DNA from: Crocinitomicaceae bacterium
GTDB lineage: Bacteria; Bacteroidota; Bacteroidia; Flavobacteriales_D; Crocinitomicaceae
Length of the DNA stretch: 64,000 nt
Reading direction: 5' to 3'
Assembly (NCBI GenBank): GCA_029251865.1
Contig: JAQXCN010000012.1
Coordinates: 1 to 64,000 of the forward strand
Part shown: positions 1 through 7,910 of the stretch, piece after piece
Numbering within the stretch: position 1 is the stretch's first letter
Layout of the letters: the number at the start of each line of letters is the position of its first letter
Notes under the pieces: generated by a model
What the model was told of the DNA's origin: nothing
Databases searched by the model: none
Seen by the model: the letters and a program-made list of their open reading frames with translations, nothing else
Program-made: the position numbers and the translations under genes

Positions 1-47
1 TTCGCTAGGATTTTAACAAGCTCGTTCCATGTATTTTTAAGCAACAT
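1..47 (-). CDS. ABC-2 type transporter permease, N-terminal fragment (cut by window edge)
   Basis: Only the first 15 codons lie inside the window; they read MLLKNTWNELVKILA on the minus strand, starting at the ATG at 47-45. The start lies one base after the stop codon of the ABC ATPase at 49-960, which indicates translational coupling. A gene directly downstream of a lone ABC-2 ATPase is normally its membrane permease, and a short cytosolic amphipathic start of this kind is usual for ABC-2 permeases. The assignment is from position; no transmembrane segment is visible in the part present. Confidence 0.55.
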   Translation of the reverse strand, partial: MLLKNTWNELVKILA

Positions 48-48
48 A

Positions 49-960
49 TTATTCTTCTATCATTTTAATAAAATAATCCTCAAGCTTTCTTTTTTGCTCG
101 ACACTGTATATGCGAAGGTTGTTTTTAACAAAACATTCCACAACGTCGGCAATTCGCATTTTTTCGATTTCAAATGTCAACTCATCTTCTGTAAAATTTA
201 ATTTACGAATATCCCCAAAATCCTTGGCTAACAATTTTTCGCCCCTTCCGGTATCATCTAATTGAAATTTCACTACCATATTAGAGGAGTTCAAGAGTTC
301 ATTTACACTACCTTCTATAATGGTTTTTCCTTTGTTTATGATTACCATTCGATTCGCAATCAATTCAATTTCCGCGAGCTGATGGGAGGAAAGAATAACC
401 GTCTTCCCTTGCTCTTTACTCAATTTTAAAATCAAGTTTCTTATATCGACAATTCCCTGAGGATCAAGACCCGTTGTTGGCTCATCAAGTATTATTAATT
501 CTGGGTTATGCATTAAGGCTTGGGCTATACCAAGACGCTGCTTCATACCATGGGAAAAAGTTCTAAACTTGTGCTTCTCTCGTCCTTGGAGACCGACGAA
601 TTCTAAAATATCGTAAAGCTCAGATTTTGAAACTGAACTACCAGAAATTCGTGCTAATAATTCGAGATTTTTAAATGCTGAAAGATATTTATAAAAATCT
701 GGCTTTTCGATTATAGAGCCAATTTTAGAAAGAACGTTAGAGCGATTACGCTGTAAGTCCTGATCAAATAATTTTATTTGTCCGGCATCTGCTTGAATTA
801 ACGAAAGCATGCATCTTAAAGACGTGCTTTTCCCGGCACCATTCGGGCCTAAAAAACCGAATACATCATTTTTTTGAACGGTAAAAGACACATCCTTAAC
901 GGCCTCAAACCCTTTGAAACTTTTCTTTAGATTTTTAACGGATACCACGTTTCCACTCAT
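49..960 (-). CDS. ABC transporter ATP-binding protein (ABC-2 / drug-export type)
   Basis: A 303-residue single nucleotide-binding domain. Walker A GPNGAGKST lies near residue 38, the signature is the variant FSHGMKQRLG near 135, and Walker B LIILDEPTTGLDP near 155 is followed by the switch SSHQL. The C-terminal 80 residues form the extra domain common in ABC-2 ATPases. The open frame extends six codons upstream, but the ATG at 960 (MSGNVVSVKNL) fits the family start better. It would energise the permease that begins one base downstream; the substrate (lipid, drug or polysaccharide) cannot be told. GldA-type gliding ATPases are similar, but nothing else points to gld genes. Confidence 0.9.
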   Translation of the reverse strand: MSGNVVSVKNLKKSFKGFEAVKDVSFTVQKNDVFGFLGPNGAGKSTSLRCMLSLIQADAGQIKLFDQDLQRNRSNVLSKIGSIIEKPDFYKYLSAFKNLELLARISGSSVSKSELYDILEFVGLQGREKHKFRTFSHGMKQRLGIAQALMHNPELIILDEPTTGLDPQGIVDIRNLILKLSKEQGKTVILSSHQLAEIELIANRMVIINKGKTIIEGSVNELLNSSNMVVKFQLDDTGRGEKLLAKDFGDIRKLNFTEDELTFEIEKMRIADVVECFVKNNLRIYSVEQKRKLEDYFIKMIEE

Positions 961-1044
961 AACAATTAAACACTGCACTTTACAAAAAGTTTACAGCGAA
1001 TGAACCAATTTTTAAATCAGGTGTACAGAGATCAAAAATAAGAC

Positions 1045-2730
1045 ATGAAAAACACTCTTTTTATAACTTTTATGGTTGCCTTAACCTTCTCTAGCTTAGG
1101 AAACCAAACAACGGTTGAACAAATCCGTAAAGCCAAACTTAAAGAAGCAATTGTATACACATCAGGAGTTCAATTACGCTCATCTTTGAGTTACAATGCT
1201 GTAAAAGGCATCAATGAAATAATAATAGAAGGAATTAGCCCTTCAATTGACCCACAAACCATTCAAGTGAGCGCGACAGGAAATGTTGTAATTCTAGATA
1301 GTAAATACAGCCTTTTCTATCCAAAAGCAATTGTGAAGGATGTAAGTTCAGAATCAAGTAGAATTAAACGTTCAATACGGCTTTTAAATGACTCAATTGA
1401 ATCTATGGGCTTTGACATTAGAGATTTAAAAGAACAAACTTCGGTTTATCAGCAAGCGCAAAACATGCTGAGAAATAATGGTGTTATGAAGAATCAAGGA
1501 AAAGTAAGTGATTCTCTTGAACTACTTCAAGAAGCGATAGAATTATACACTTCAAAAATGAGCGCTTTAAATAAAAAACTTATCAGCATTAGCAAAGCGA
1601 CAAAATTTTCAGAGAAAAAGTTAGCAAAAATGAATAAAAGGCTCAATCACTTACGTAACAGATTGAGTAACCTTGGACAGACAAAATCTAATACAACCCC
1701 CATACCGAGAGTCACAGTCTCATTAATTTCTGAAGGAAATGTAAGTGGGAAAATCAACTTTTCTTATTTATCTGCAAATGCTGGATGGTCGCCTTTATAT
1801 GATATAAGAAGCGAATCCGCTGAAGGAAAGATTTTCATGAACTACAAAGCCCAAGTCTATCAAAACACAGAATTGGAATGGAAAAATATTAAACTAAGAA
1901 TTTCTACAAACAACCCGTATGCGAACAAAACAAAACCAGAGCTTAACCCTTGGTACATAAACTACGTTAATTATAGGAGTCAGTTGTCAGTGTCGAGAAA
2001 CGACAATTATAATATGAAGAGTTCTCCACAAGAAGCTATTACAAATAGAGGTTATGCATTAGAATCAATACAGGAAGATGAAATTGCTTTAGATGCAGAT
2101 CAATTCACAAAAGTTGTTCAGCAGCTCATTGCAGCAGAATTTAAAATAAATTTACCCTACTCAATTGCTTCAAATGGTCAAAAGCACATGGTTTTGGTCC
2201 AAAAATCAGAATTAGAAACCAATTTCAAGTATTATGCAGTGCCTAAAATGGATCAATCCGTTTATCTTGTTGCAGAAATGCTTAAGGTGGATGAATTACA
2301 ACTGATTCCATCGAAAGCAAATATATTTTTCGATGGCTCATACATTGGAGAAACCTACATTGATCCTACAAAAATGAATGATACTTTATATCTCTCCCTT
2401 GGTAAGGACCCTAACATATCCATAAGCAGAAAACTATTGTCATCTAGGTGTAAAGAAAAAACAATAGGTGATAAAATCGAAAAGCTACAAGCCTATTCTA
2501 TTGAAATTAAAAACATGAAGTCAAGTCAAATTGAGGTTGTAATACAAGATCAAATTCCAATCACAACAAATTCAGATATTGTTATCGACAAAATTAATGT
2601 CGGAAAAGGAAAACTTAAAGAACGAACAGGACTCATAGAATGGAAAGTGAAACTTAATCCAAAGGATAAAAAAACCTTCGACTTTGATTACCGAATAAAA
2701 TTTGATAAATCCAAACAAATAAACATTTAA
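1045..2730 (+). CDS. DUF4139/DUF4140 (MuiA-like) secreted protein
   Basis: A 561-residue protein with a signal peptide (about residues 1-19). The N-terminal part (AIVYTSGVQLRSS..., residues 35-100) matches DUF4140. A charged central region (about 105-215) is predicted coiled coil. The rest has the DUF4139 fold signature SANAGWSPLYDIR near 250 and a C-terminal beta-rich half. This architecture is that of the mucoidy-inhibitor-A-like family, whose biochemical function is not established. The family often carries a longer linker. It stands alone, divergent from the ABC gene, and is closed by a strong hairpin terminator. Envelope location is inferred from the signal peptide. Confidence 0.8.
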   Translation: MKNTLFITFMVALTFSSLGNQTTVEQIRKAKLKEAIVYTSGVQLRSSLSYNAVKGINEIIIEGISPSIDPQTIQVSATGNVVILDSKYSLFYPKAIVKDVSSESSRIKRSIRLLNDSIESMGFDIRDLKEQTSVYQQAQNMLRNNGVMKNQGKVSDSLELLQEAIELYTSKMSALNKKLISISKATKFSEKKLAKMNKRLNHLRNRLSNLGQTKSNTTPIPRVTVSLISEGNVSGKINFSYLSANAGWSPLYDIRSESAEGKIFMNYKAQVYQNTELEWKNIKLRISTNNPYANKTKPELNPWYINYVNYRSQLSVSRNDNYNMKSSPQEAITNRGYALESIQEDEIALDADQFTKVVQQLIAAEFKINLPYSIASNGQKHMVLVQKSELETNFKYYAVPKMDQSVYLVAEMLKVDELQLIPSKANIFFDGSYIGETYIDPTKMNDTLYLSLGKDPNISISRKLLSSRCKEKTIGDKIEKLQAYSIEIKNMKSSQIEVVIQDQIPITTNSDIVIDKINVGKGKLKERTGLIEWKVKLNPKDKKTFDFDYRIKFDKSKQINI

Positions 2731-2733
2731 CCA

Positions 2734-2754
2734 AAAGCCCGAGAGGGCTTTTTC
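2734..2754 (+). terminator. Rho-independent terminator after the DUF4139 gene
   Basis: Perfect stem AAAGCCC / GGGCTTT with a GAGA loop, followed by a T-rich run, beginning 3 bases after the stop codon at 2730. Confidence 0.85.
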
Positions 2755-2793
2755 TATTTAAAATACTTTCTGCTGAAAAACAAAAAGCTTTTC

Positions 2794-2801
2794 TAACTTT
2801 G
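2794..2801 (+). promoter_or_regulatory. Bacteroidota -7 element for the PLP enzyme / adenosyltransferase pair
   Basis: TAACTTTG matches TAnnTTTG exactly. No clear -33 TTTG is seen at the expected distance. The element would give a leader of about 100 bases before the ATG at 2912. I looked for a riboswitch in that leader and found none that I recognise. Confidence 0.5.
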
Positions 2802-2911
2802 CGCTCAAATTGAACATAATGTTTTAAGGGTATGTTTGTTTTATGTAAAAGTTCATTAAACTGACTTTGAACTCGTTAAATCAATATATCTGGAGACGCA
2901 AACTTAAAATA

Positions 2912-4165
2912 ATGAGTAAAAAACACGATTTCAAGCCAGAGAGTTTAATGATGTCTCACGGTTACAAGCCTGAGCTTTCTGAAGGATCCATTAAATCTCC
3001 AATTTTTCAAACGTCAACCTTTGTTTTTAAAAATGCACAAGAAGGAAAAGCATTTTTTGAGGTAGCTTATGGCCTGAGAGAAAAAGAGGAAACGGAAGAG
3101 GTTGGACTTATTTACAGCAGAATTAATAATCCGGATCTTGAAATTCTTGAAACAAGATTAAAACTTTGGGATAAAGCGGATGACTGTGCCGTATTTGAAA
3201 GTGGAATGGCAGCGATATCTACTGTGCTACTAGAGTTTTTAACTCCAGGAGATGTACTACTTTATAGTTCACCGCTTTATGGTGGGACAGACCATTTTAT
3301 CAACGATTTCTTAAAGAAAATAGGAATACATACCATCTCTTTCACCCCGAATGATACACAAGAAGATATTGTCAAAAGGTTAAAGAATTCAGGGATGGCA
3401 AACAAGCTCGCTATGATCTATATCGAAACCCCAGCAAATCCCACGAATGCTTTGATTGATATGGAAATGTGTAACGAAATTGCGTCGCGTTATTCGTCAA
3501 ATGACAAAAAGGTTTTACTCACTGTTGACAACACCTACATGGGGCCATTATGGCAGCACCCTTTAGAGCACGGTGCTGATCTTGTATTATATTCGGCAAC
3601 CAAATACATCGGAGGACATAGTGATCTCATTGCAGGTGCATGCTGCGGAAATCAAGATGTAATAAATCGTGTCAAAATTCTCAGAACTTTTCTCGGTAAT
3701 ATGGCAGCACCGCATACGGGATGGCTTTTAATGAGAAGCCTCGAAACACTAAAGATAAGAATGGAGCAACAAGCTGAAAACGCCCAACACGTTGCTAAAT
3801 TTTTGAACGAACATGAAAAAGTAGAAAAGGTTTATTACTTGGGTTTAATTCCCGAAGGCACAGATGAGTACAAAGTATACAAAAGGCAATACACCTCTCC
3901 GGGGGCTATGTTATCATTTGATGTTAAAGGCACTGAAAAGGAAGCTTTCGCGTTTATTGATAATTTAAAATTGATCAAACTAGCTGTCAGCCTTGGTGGC
4001 ACAGAGTCATTAGTTGAGCACCCAGCGACTATGACTCATGCCGGTGTTGCACCTGACTTTAGAGAAGAACTTAGCATAACAGAAAAACTAGTTAGATTAT
4101 CTATAGGTGTAGAAAACCATGAGGATCTAATCTGGGATATTGAGCAAGCATTAGTAAAAGTTTAA
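2912..4165 (+). CDS. Cys/Met-metabolism PLP-dependent enzyme (cystathionine gamma-synthase family; methionine gamma-lyase-like)
   Basis: A 417-residue fold-type I PLP enzyme. Visible motifs are [13 protein letters not shown] (cofactor phosphate-binding turn), [26 protein letters not shown], and [11 protein letters not shown] with the Schiff-base lysine. Family members do gamma-synthesis, gamma-elimination or beta-elimination on cysteine, homocysteine, methionine or cystathionine; sequence alone does not settle which. The open frame begins at 2867, but [18 protein letters not shown] from the ATG at 2912 is the usual start. The stop is 2 bases before the cobalamin adenosyltransferase, so the two are an operon. 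That pairing favours methionine gamma-lyase: its 2-oxobutyrate product feeds propionyl-CoA and the B12-dependent methylmalonyl-CoA mutase. This last point is inference. Confidence 0.85.
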   Translation: MSKKHDFKPESLMMSHGYKPELSEGSIKSPIFQTSTFVFKNAQEGKAFFEVAYGLREKEETEEVGLIYSRINNPDLEILETRLKLWDKADDCAVFESGMAAISTVLLEFLTPGDVLLYSSPLYGGTDHFINDFLKKIGIHTISFTPNDTQEDIVKRLKNSGMANKLAMIYIETPANPTNALIDMEMCNEIASRYSSNDKKVLLTVDNTYMGPLWQHPLEHGADLVLYSATKYIGGHSDLIAGACCGNQDVINRVKILRTFLGNMAAPHTGWLLMRSLETLKIRMEQQAENAQHVAKFLNEHEKVEKVYYLGLIPEGTDEYKVYKRQYTSPGAMLSFDVKGTEKEAFAFIDNLKLIKLAVSLGGTESLVEHPATMTHAGVAPDFREELSITEKLVRLSIGVENHEDLIWDIEQALVKV

Positions 4166-4167
4166 TT

Positions 4168-4716
4168 ATGAAAATTTATACAAAAAAGGGTGATAAAGGT
4201 GAAACAGGACTCATTGGAGGAACACGTGTTTCTAAAAATGATTTGCGAATTAATGCCTACGGAACGGTGGATGAATTAAATGCACATATTGGACTCCTTA
4301 GGGATAGTTTAACGACAAAAGAAATTCAAGAACAACTTTTAGAGATACAAGACAGACTTTTTACCGCTGGCTCACTTCTTGCTGTTGGTGATAAAGGAAC
4401 TTCAATGAAACTCCCTGAGTTAGTTACTGAAAATATTACTCTGCTCGAGACATGGATTGATAGTATGGATCAATCTTTACCGGAAATGAAAACATTTATA
4501 CTCCCTGGTGGACATAAGACCGTTTCTAAATGTCATATTGCCAGAACTGTTTGCAGACGCGCTGAGCGTATTATTGTAGAACTCTCAAGCCATGTTACTA
4601 TCGACTCTATTATTCTTTCTTATTTTAATCGTCTCAGTGATTATCTATTTACATTGAGCCGGAAGCTTTCACTTGATCTAAATGCTGACGAGTCACCGTG
4701 GATTCCTAAATCTTAA
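4168..4716 (+). CDS. Cob(I)alamin adenosyltransferase, PduO/MMAB type
   Basis: A 182-residue enzyme that transfers the adenosyl group of ATP to cob(I)alamin to make adenosylcobalamin. The family signature is plain: N-terminal YTKKGDKGETGLIGGTRVSK (ATP-binding P-loop-like region), AYGTVDELNAHIG, and the C-terminal RTVCRRAER and LNRLSD-like (FNRLSDYLFTLSR) helices that build the active site in the trimer. Length is normal. It follows the PLP enzyme by 2 bases. No cobalamin synthesis genes are nearby, so it probably serves salvaged B12, with methylmalonyl-CoA mutase as the likely customer (inferred). Confidence 0.93.
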   Translation: MKIYTKKGDKGETGLIGGTRVSKNDLRINAYGTVDELNAHIGLLRDSLTTKEIQEQLLEIQDRLFTAGSLLAVGDKGTSMKLPELVTENITLLETWIDSMDQSLPEMKTFILPGGHKTVSKCHIARTVCRRAERIIVELSSHVTIDSIILSYFNRLSDYLFTLSRKLSLDLNADESPWIPKS

Positions 4717-4745
4717 GGTTATTTTTCACAAAAATCATTTTTTTC

Positions 4746-4775
4746 TTGGATAGTTTGAAATAAAGTTTACTTTTG
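4746..4775 (+). promoter_or_regulatory. Promoter of the DUF2795 gene
   Basis: TTG at 4746-4748, 19-base spacer, then TACTTTTG at 4768-4775, an exact TAnnTTTG. The ATG at 4799 lies 23 bases downstream. Confidence 0.6.
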
Positions 4776-4798
4776 CCGAATAACAAAAAGTAACATCA

Positions 4799-5020
4799 AT
4801 GTACTGGACATTAGAATTAGCTTCCTATTTAGAAGATGCCCCCTGGCCCGCCTCAAAAGATGAACTTATCGACTTTGCGATAAGAACTGGTGCACCAATG
4901 GAGGTAGCAGAAAATCTTCAAGATTTAGAAGACGAGGGTGAAATCTACGAAAGTATCGAGGAGATTTGGCCTGACTACCCTTCCAGAGAGGACTTCCTAT
5001 TTAACGAGGACGAATACTAA
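4799..5020 (+). CDS. DUF2795 family small acidic protein
   Basis: A 73-residue, strongly acidic protein (MYWTLELASYLEDAPWP... to the end FLFNEDEY). I recognise this as the short DUF2795 protein present in nearly all Bacteroidota, where it is about 73 residues and very conserved. Its function is unknown. It has no membrane segment or signal peptide and should be cytosolic. It has its own promoter and is followed closely by the DUF479 gene (26 bases), possibly co-transcribed. Confidence 0.85.
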   Translation: MYWTLELASYLEDAPWPASKDELIDFAIRTGAPMEVAENLQDLEDEGEIYESIEEIWPDYPSREDFLFNEDEY

Positions 5021-5046
5021 GGATTTATTACCTTAGGTTCCTTGAT

Positions 5047-5643
5047 ATGAATTTTCTAGGACACTTATATTTTTCAGATAACAATTCAGAATTGATGATT
5101 GCAAATCTCTTTGGAGATTTTTGTAAGGGAAAACAGTTCTTGGACTATCCGGCGCCTATAAAAAATGGCGTTCTTTTGCATCGTTCCATTGATCATTACA
5201 TTGACAATCATATAAATGTCAAAGAAGTTCGCTCAAAACTCTATGATACATTACCTAAAGTAGCTGGAATTGCAATAGACCTCTACTTCGATCACCTACT
5301 CTCAAAACACTGGGATACATACCACCCCATTCCATACATGCAATATCTGGAAGCTTTTTATAAATTTGAAAGTAATTACATAGATAAATACCCTAAAGAA
5401 TTTCAATGGTTCTTAGGTAAAATAAAAGAGCATAAATGGCTAAACTATTACCCAACATCTTATGGGTTAGAGAAGTCCTGTCAGGGTGTTGCCAAAAGAA
5501 TATCTTTTCAAAATCAATTAGGTAATGCGCCTGAACTAATGGAACCTTTTAAAGAGGACCTCTTTGATGCGTTTCAAAACTATATGACTGATGCGATAAC
5601 TTATTTTAATTTAACTCCAAACCCTTCAAAGGTATCGATTTAG
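5047..5643 (+). CDS. Acyl carrier protein phosphodiesterase (AcpH / DUF479 family)
   Basis: A 198-residue HD-like helical protein. Motifs MNFLGHLYFS at the start, NLFGDFCKG near residue 20, HRSIDHYID near 45 and IDLYFDHLLSKHW near 80 carry the histidines and aspartates that bind metal in AcpH. The family removes the 4'-phosphopantetheine arm from holo-ACP. The Bacteroidota members have been assigned by similarity only. The last residues before the stop are polar and lack any membrane segment. Confidence 0.85.
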   Translation: MNFLGHLYFSDNNSELMIANLFGDFCKGKQFLDYPAPIKNGVLLHRSIDHYIDNHINVKEVRSKLYDTLPKVAGIAIDLYFDHLLSKHWDTYHPIPYMQYLEAFYKFESNYIDKYPKEFQWFLGKIKEHKWLNYYPTSYGLEKSCQGVAKRISFQNQLGNAPELMEPFKEDLFDAFQNYMTDAITYFNLTPNPSKVSI

Positions 5644-5706
5644 AGCCTTTCCATATGTTGGATAATAAGCTTTGTAACATTAACTCGTTGTTAACTTTTA
5701 ATAAAG

Positions 5707-5739
5707 TTTGTCAAAATTGAAATAGTAAGTGTAACTTTG
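5707..5739 (+). promoter_or_regulatory. Promoter of zwf-pgl-edd
   Basis: TTTG at 5707-5710, 21-base spacer, TAACTTTG at 5732-5739: an exact Bacteroidota -33/-7 pair. An alternative zwf start at 5737 would lie inside the -7 element, which fixes the true start at the ATG at 5761. Confidence 0.75.
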
Positions 5740-5760
5740 ACACTAAACAAAATAGCATTT

Positions 5761-7245
5761 ATGGCTAAAAAGCAAAAACATACCGAACAGTTTCAAAATT
5801 TTAATATTGTAGTTTTTGGAGGGACAGGTGATCTTGCCCTGAGAAAAATATACCCTGCACTTTACCATAGATATATTGATGGACAACTCAATTGTAAGTA
5901 TAATATTATAGCAATTACACGCAAAACCGATCAAGAACAAACATTTAGATCTCAAGTTAGACTCTTTCTCGAAAAGAATCTCGAAAGCTCAAAGACAAAT
6001 AAGAGTGAAATAGAGGCCTTTATGACTAATATTCATCTTACCGTAGCAAAAGAACCTTCTGTGGAAGGATACAAGTCACTCAAAACGTTTTTAAACAAGC
6101 ATAAGGATTTTCAAAACATTTACTATTTCTCAACACCATCTAGTGCATTTGGTCCAATTTCAAAGGCCTTAAAAGCATCAGATTTAGCGGGCAAAAACAG
6201 CAAAGTAGTTCTTGAAAAACCTTTGGGACACAGTCTAGAATCTTCGATATCAATCAATGATGAAATTACTCAAACTTTTGAAGAATCGCAGATTTATAGA
6301 ATTGATCATTACCTCGGTAAAGAGACTGTTCAGAATTTAATGGTCCTCCGCTTTGCAAATAATCTTTTTGAAAGAGCTTGGGATGCTGAACATATTGACA
6401 GTATTCAAATTACCGTGGCAGAAAGTCTCGGCGTTGAAAAAAGAGCGGGTTACTACGACCAAAGTGGTGCATTACTGGACATGGTTCAAAACCATTTGTT
6501 ACAACTAGTATGCCTTGTAGCCATGGAGCCACCTTTTGCTTTAAACGCAAACGAAGTCAGAAATGAAAAGCTGAAAATATTAAGATCTCTTCGCCCCTTC
6601 ACAAAGGATTCGATTCGCACCGAAAGTATCAAAGGACAGTATACAAGAGGGAATATTGAGGGCAGTAAAGTAAGCTCATACTTGGAAGATATTGAAAAAT
6701 ACGAATCCAAGACTGAAACATTTGTTGCGCTAAAAACATTTGTAGACAATTGGAGATGGAAAAATGTACCCTTTTATCTAAGGACTGGTAAAAGAATGAA
6801 AAAAAGGTACTCTGAAATTGTTATTAATTTTAAACAAGTAAAACATAATATTTTTCCATCTAAAGAAAAAATCAATAACAATAAGCTTATTATTCGTCTT
6901 CAGCCTGAAGAAAGAATTGAACTTATTCAAATGACAAAAATCCCGGGACCTGGAGGTTATCGATATAAACCAACAGCGTTGAAACTCGATTATATGGATA
7001 CATTCGAAGAGCGCTTCCCAGAGGCCTACGAAAGATTGATTATCGATGTGATTCGAGGAAATCAAACCTTGTTTATGAGCCAAGATGAACTAGTCGCCGC
7101 ATGGACGTGGATTGAAACAATAACAAATAGTTGGAAAAACACCAATAGCAAAAACGTACTATATGCTGCTGGAACATGGGGCCCAGGAGACGAAATACTT
7201 AATAATGACGAATCTTGGGTAACTAAAACTTGGAAGAATAAATGA
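5761..7245 (+). CDS. zwf: Glucose-6-phosphate 1-dehydrogenase
   Basis: A 494-residue enzyme oxidising glucose 6-phosphate to 6-phosphogluconolactone with NADP. The N-terminal nucleotide-binding turn GGTGDLA is at residues 20-26 and the active-site signature RIDHYLGKE begins at residue 180, with the catalytic His a few residues on in the QNHLLQL segment. PFYLRTGKRM binds the substrate. Start ATG 5761 is chosen over 5737 because the longer frame overlaps the promoter -7 element. The stop overlaps the pgl start by 4 bases (ATGA). First gene of the sugar-acid operon. Confidence 0.96.
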   Translation: MAKKQKHTEQFQNFNIVVFGGTGDLALRKIYPALYHRYIDGQLNCKYNIIAITRKTDQEQTFRSQVRLFLEKNLESSKTNKSEIEAFMTNIHLTVAKEPSVEGYKSLKTFLNKHKDFQNIYYFSTPSSAFGPISKALKASDLAGKNSKVVLEKPLGHSLESSISINDEITQTFEESQIYRIDHYLGKETVQNLMVLRFANNLFERAWDAEHIDSIQITVAESLGVEKRAGYYDQSGALLDMVQNHLLQLVCLVAMEPPFALNANEVRNEKLKILRSLRPFTKDSIRTESIKGQYTRGNIEGSKVSSYLEDIEKYESKTETFVALKTFVDNWRWKNVPFYLRTGKRMKKRYSEIVINFKQVKHNIFPSKEKINNNKLIIRLQPEERIELIQMTKIPGPGGYRYKPTALKLDYMDTFEERFPEAYERLIIDVIRGNQTLFMSQDELVAAWTWIETITNSWKNTNSKNVLYAAGTWGPGDEILNNDESWVTKTWKNK

Positions 7246-7904
7246 TTCACTTTAAAGAAATGTCTGATTTAGAGCCTGAAATGTGTCAAAACATTTCGTT
7301 TATTTTAGCCCACGCAATAAAGACAAAGGGCCATGCCACACTTCTACTTTCGGGAGGCGGAACACCAAAAGGTCTATATCATTTATTGTCTCTTCAGAAA
7401 ATTGAATGGAATAAAATTGAAATTGGCTTGGTTGATGAACGCTTTGTCGCTTCAAATTCACCCTACTCGAATGCAAAAATGATTAAGGATATCTTAATTC
7501 AAAATGAAGCTAAAAACGCAAAACTTTCTGAAATGGTTTTAAATATCGAGGATTATGAAACCAACTGCGAGCGCGTTAATGAAGAATATAAAAAATTTAA
7601 GTGTGCCGATGTTGTAATATTGGGTATGGGGGGCGATGGTCATACTGCTTCTATATTTCCAAACGATATTAAATCTGATCAATGCCTATTGGATAAAAGT
7701 CCAGCTATACGAAACACAACAGCCCCTGTATATCCTGAGCATCGAATTACGCTTAATAGGCCGTTTATTCAAAGTGCAGAAAATACATTTTTATTATTTT
7801 CAGGCGCATCAAAAAAATCAATTTTTGAAAAAGCTGCAAACGCCCCGTTTCCGATACAACATTTTAAAGAATACTTAACAGCAATTTACTATGCTGAAAA
7901 ATAA
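7242..7904 (+). CDS. pgl: 6-phosphogluconolactonase
   Basis: A 220-residue DevB/SOL-type lactonase that hydrolyses 6-phosphogluconolactone to 6-phosphogluconate. It belongs to the glucosamine-6-phosphate isomerase-like fold: LLLSGGGTPKGLYHLL near residue 34, VDERFV near 66 and MGGDGHTASIFP near 126 hold the substrate phosphate and the catalytic residues. It overlaps zwf by 4 bases and is followed 6 bases later by edd, so all three should be co-translated. Confidence 0.95.
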   Translation: MIHFKEMSDLEPEMCQNISFILAHAIKTKGHATLLLSGGGTPKGLYHLLSLQKIEWNKIEIGLVDERFVASNSPYSNAKMIKDILIQNEAKNAKLSEMVLNIEDYETNCERVNEEYKKFKCADVVILGMGGDGHTASIFPNDIKSDQCLLDKSPAIRNTTAPVYPEHRITLNRPFIQSAENTFLLFSGASKKSIFEKAANAPFPIQHFKEYLTAIYYAEK

Positions 7905-7910
7905 CCAACT

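Noticed and set aside
2802-2911. SAM or B12 riboswitch in the leader before the PLP enzyme and adenosyltransferase
   Set aside because: I could not find the conserved core of any SAM or cobalamin aptamer; the leader is AT-rich and unstructured by eye.
5737-5760. Upstream start of zwf (MTLNKIAF)
   Set aside because: It lies inside the -7 element of the promoter, so the ATG at 5761 must be used.
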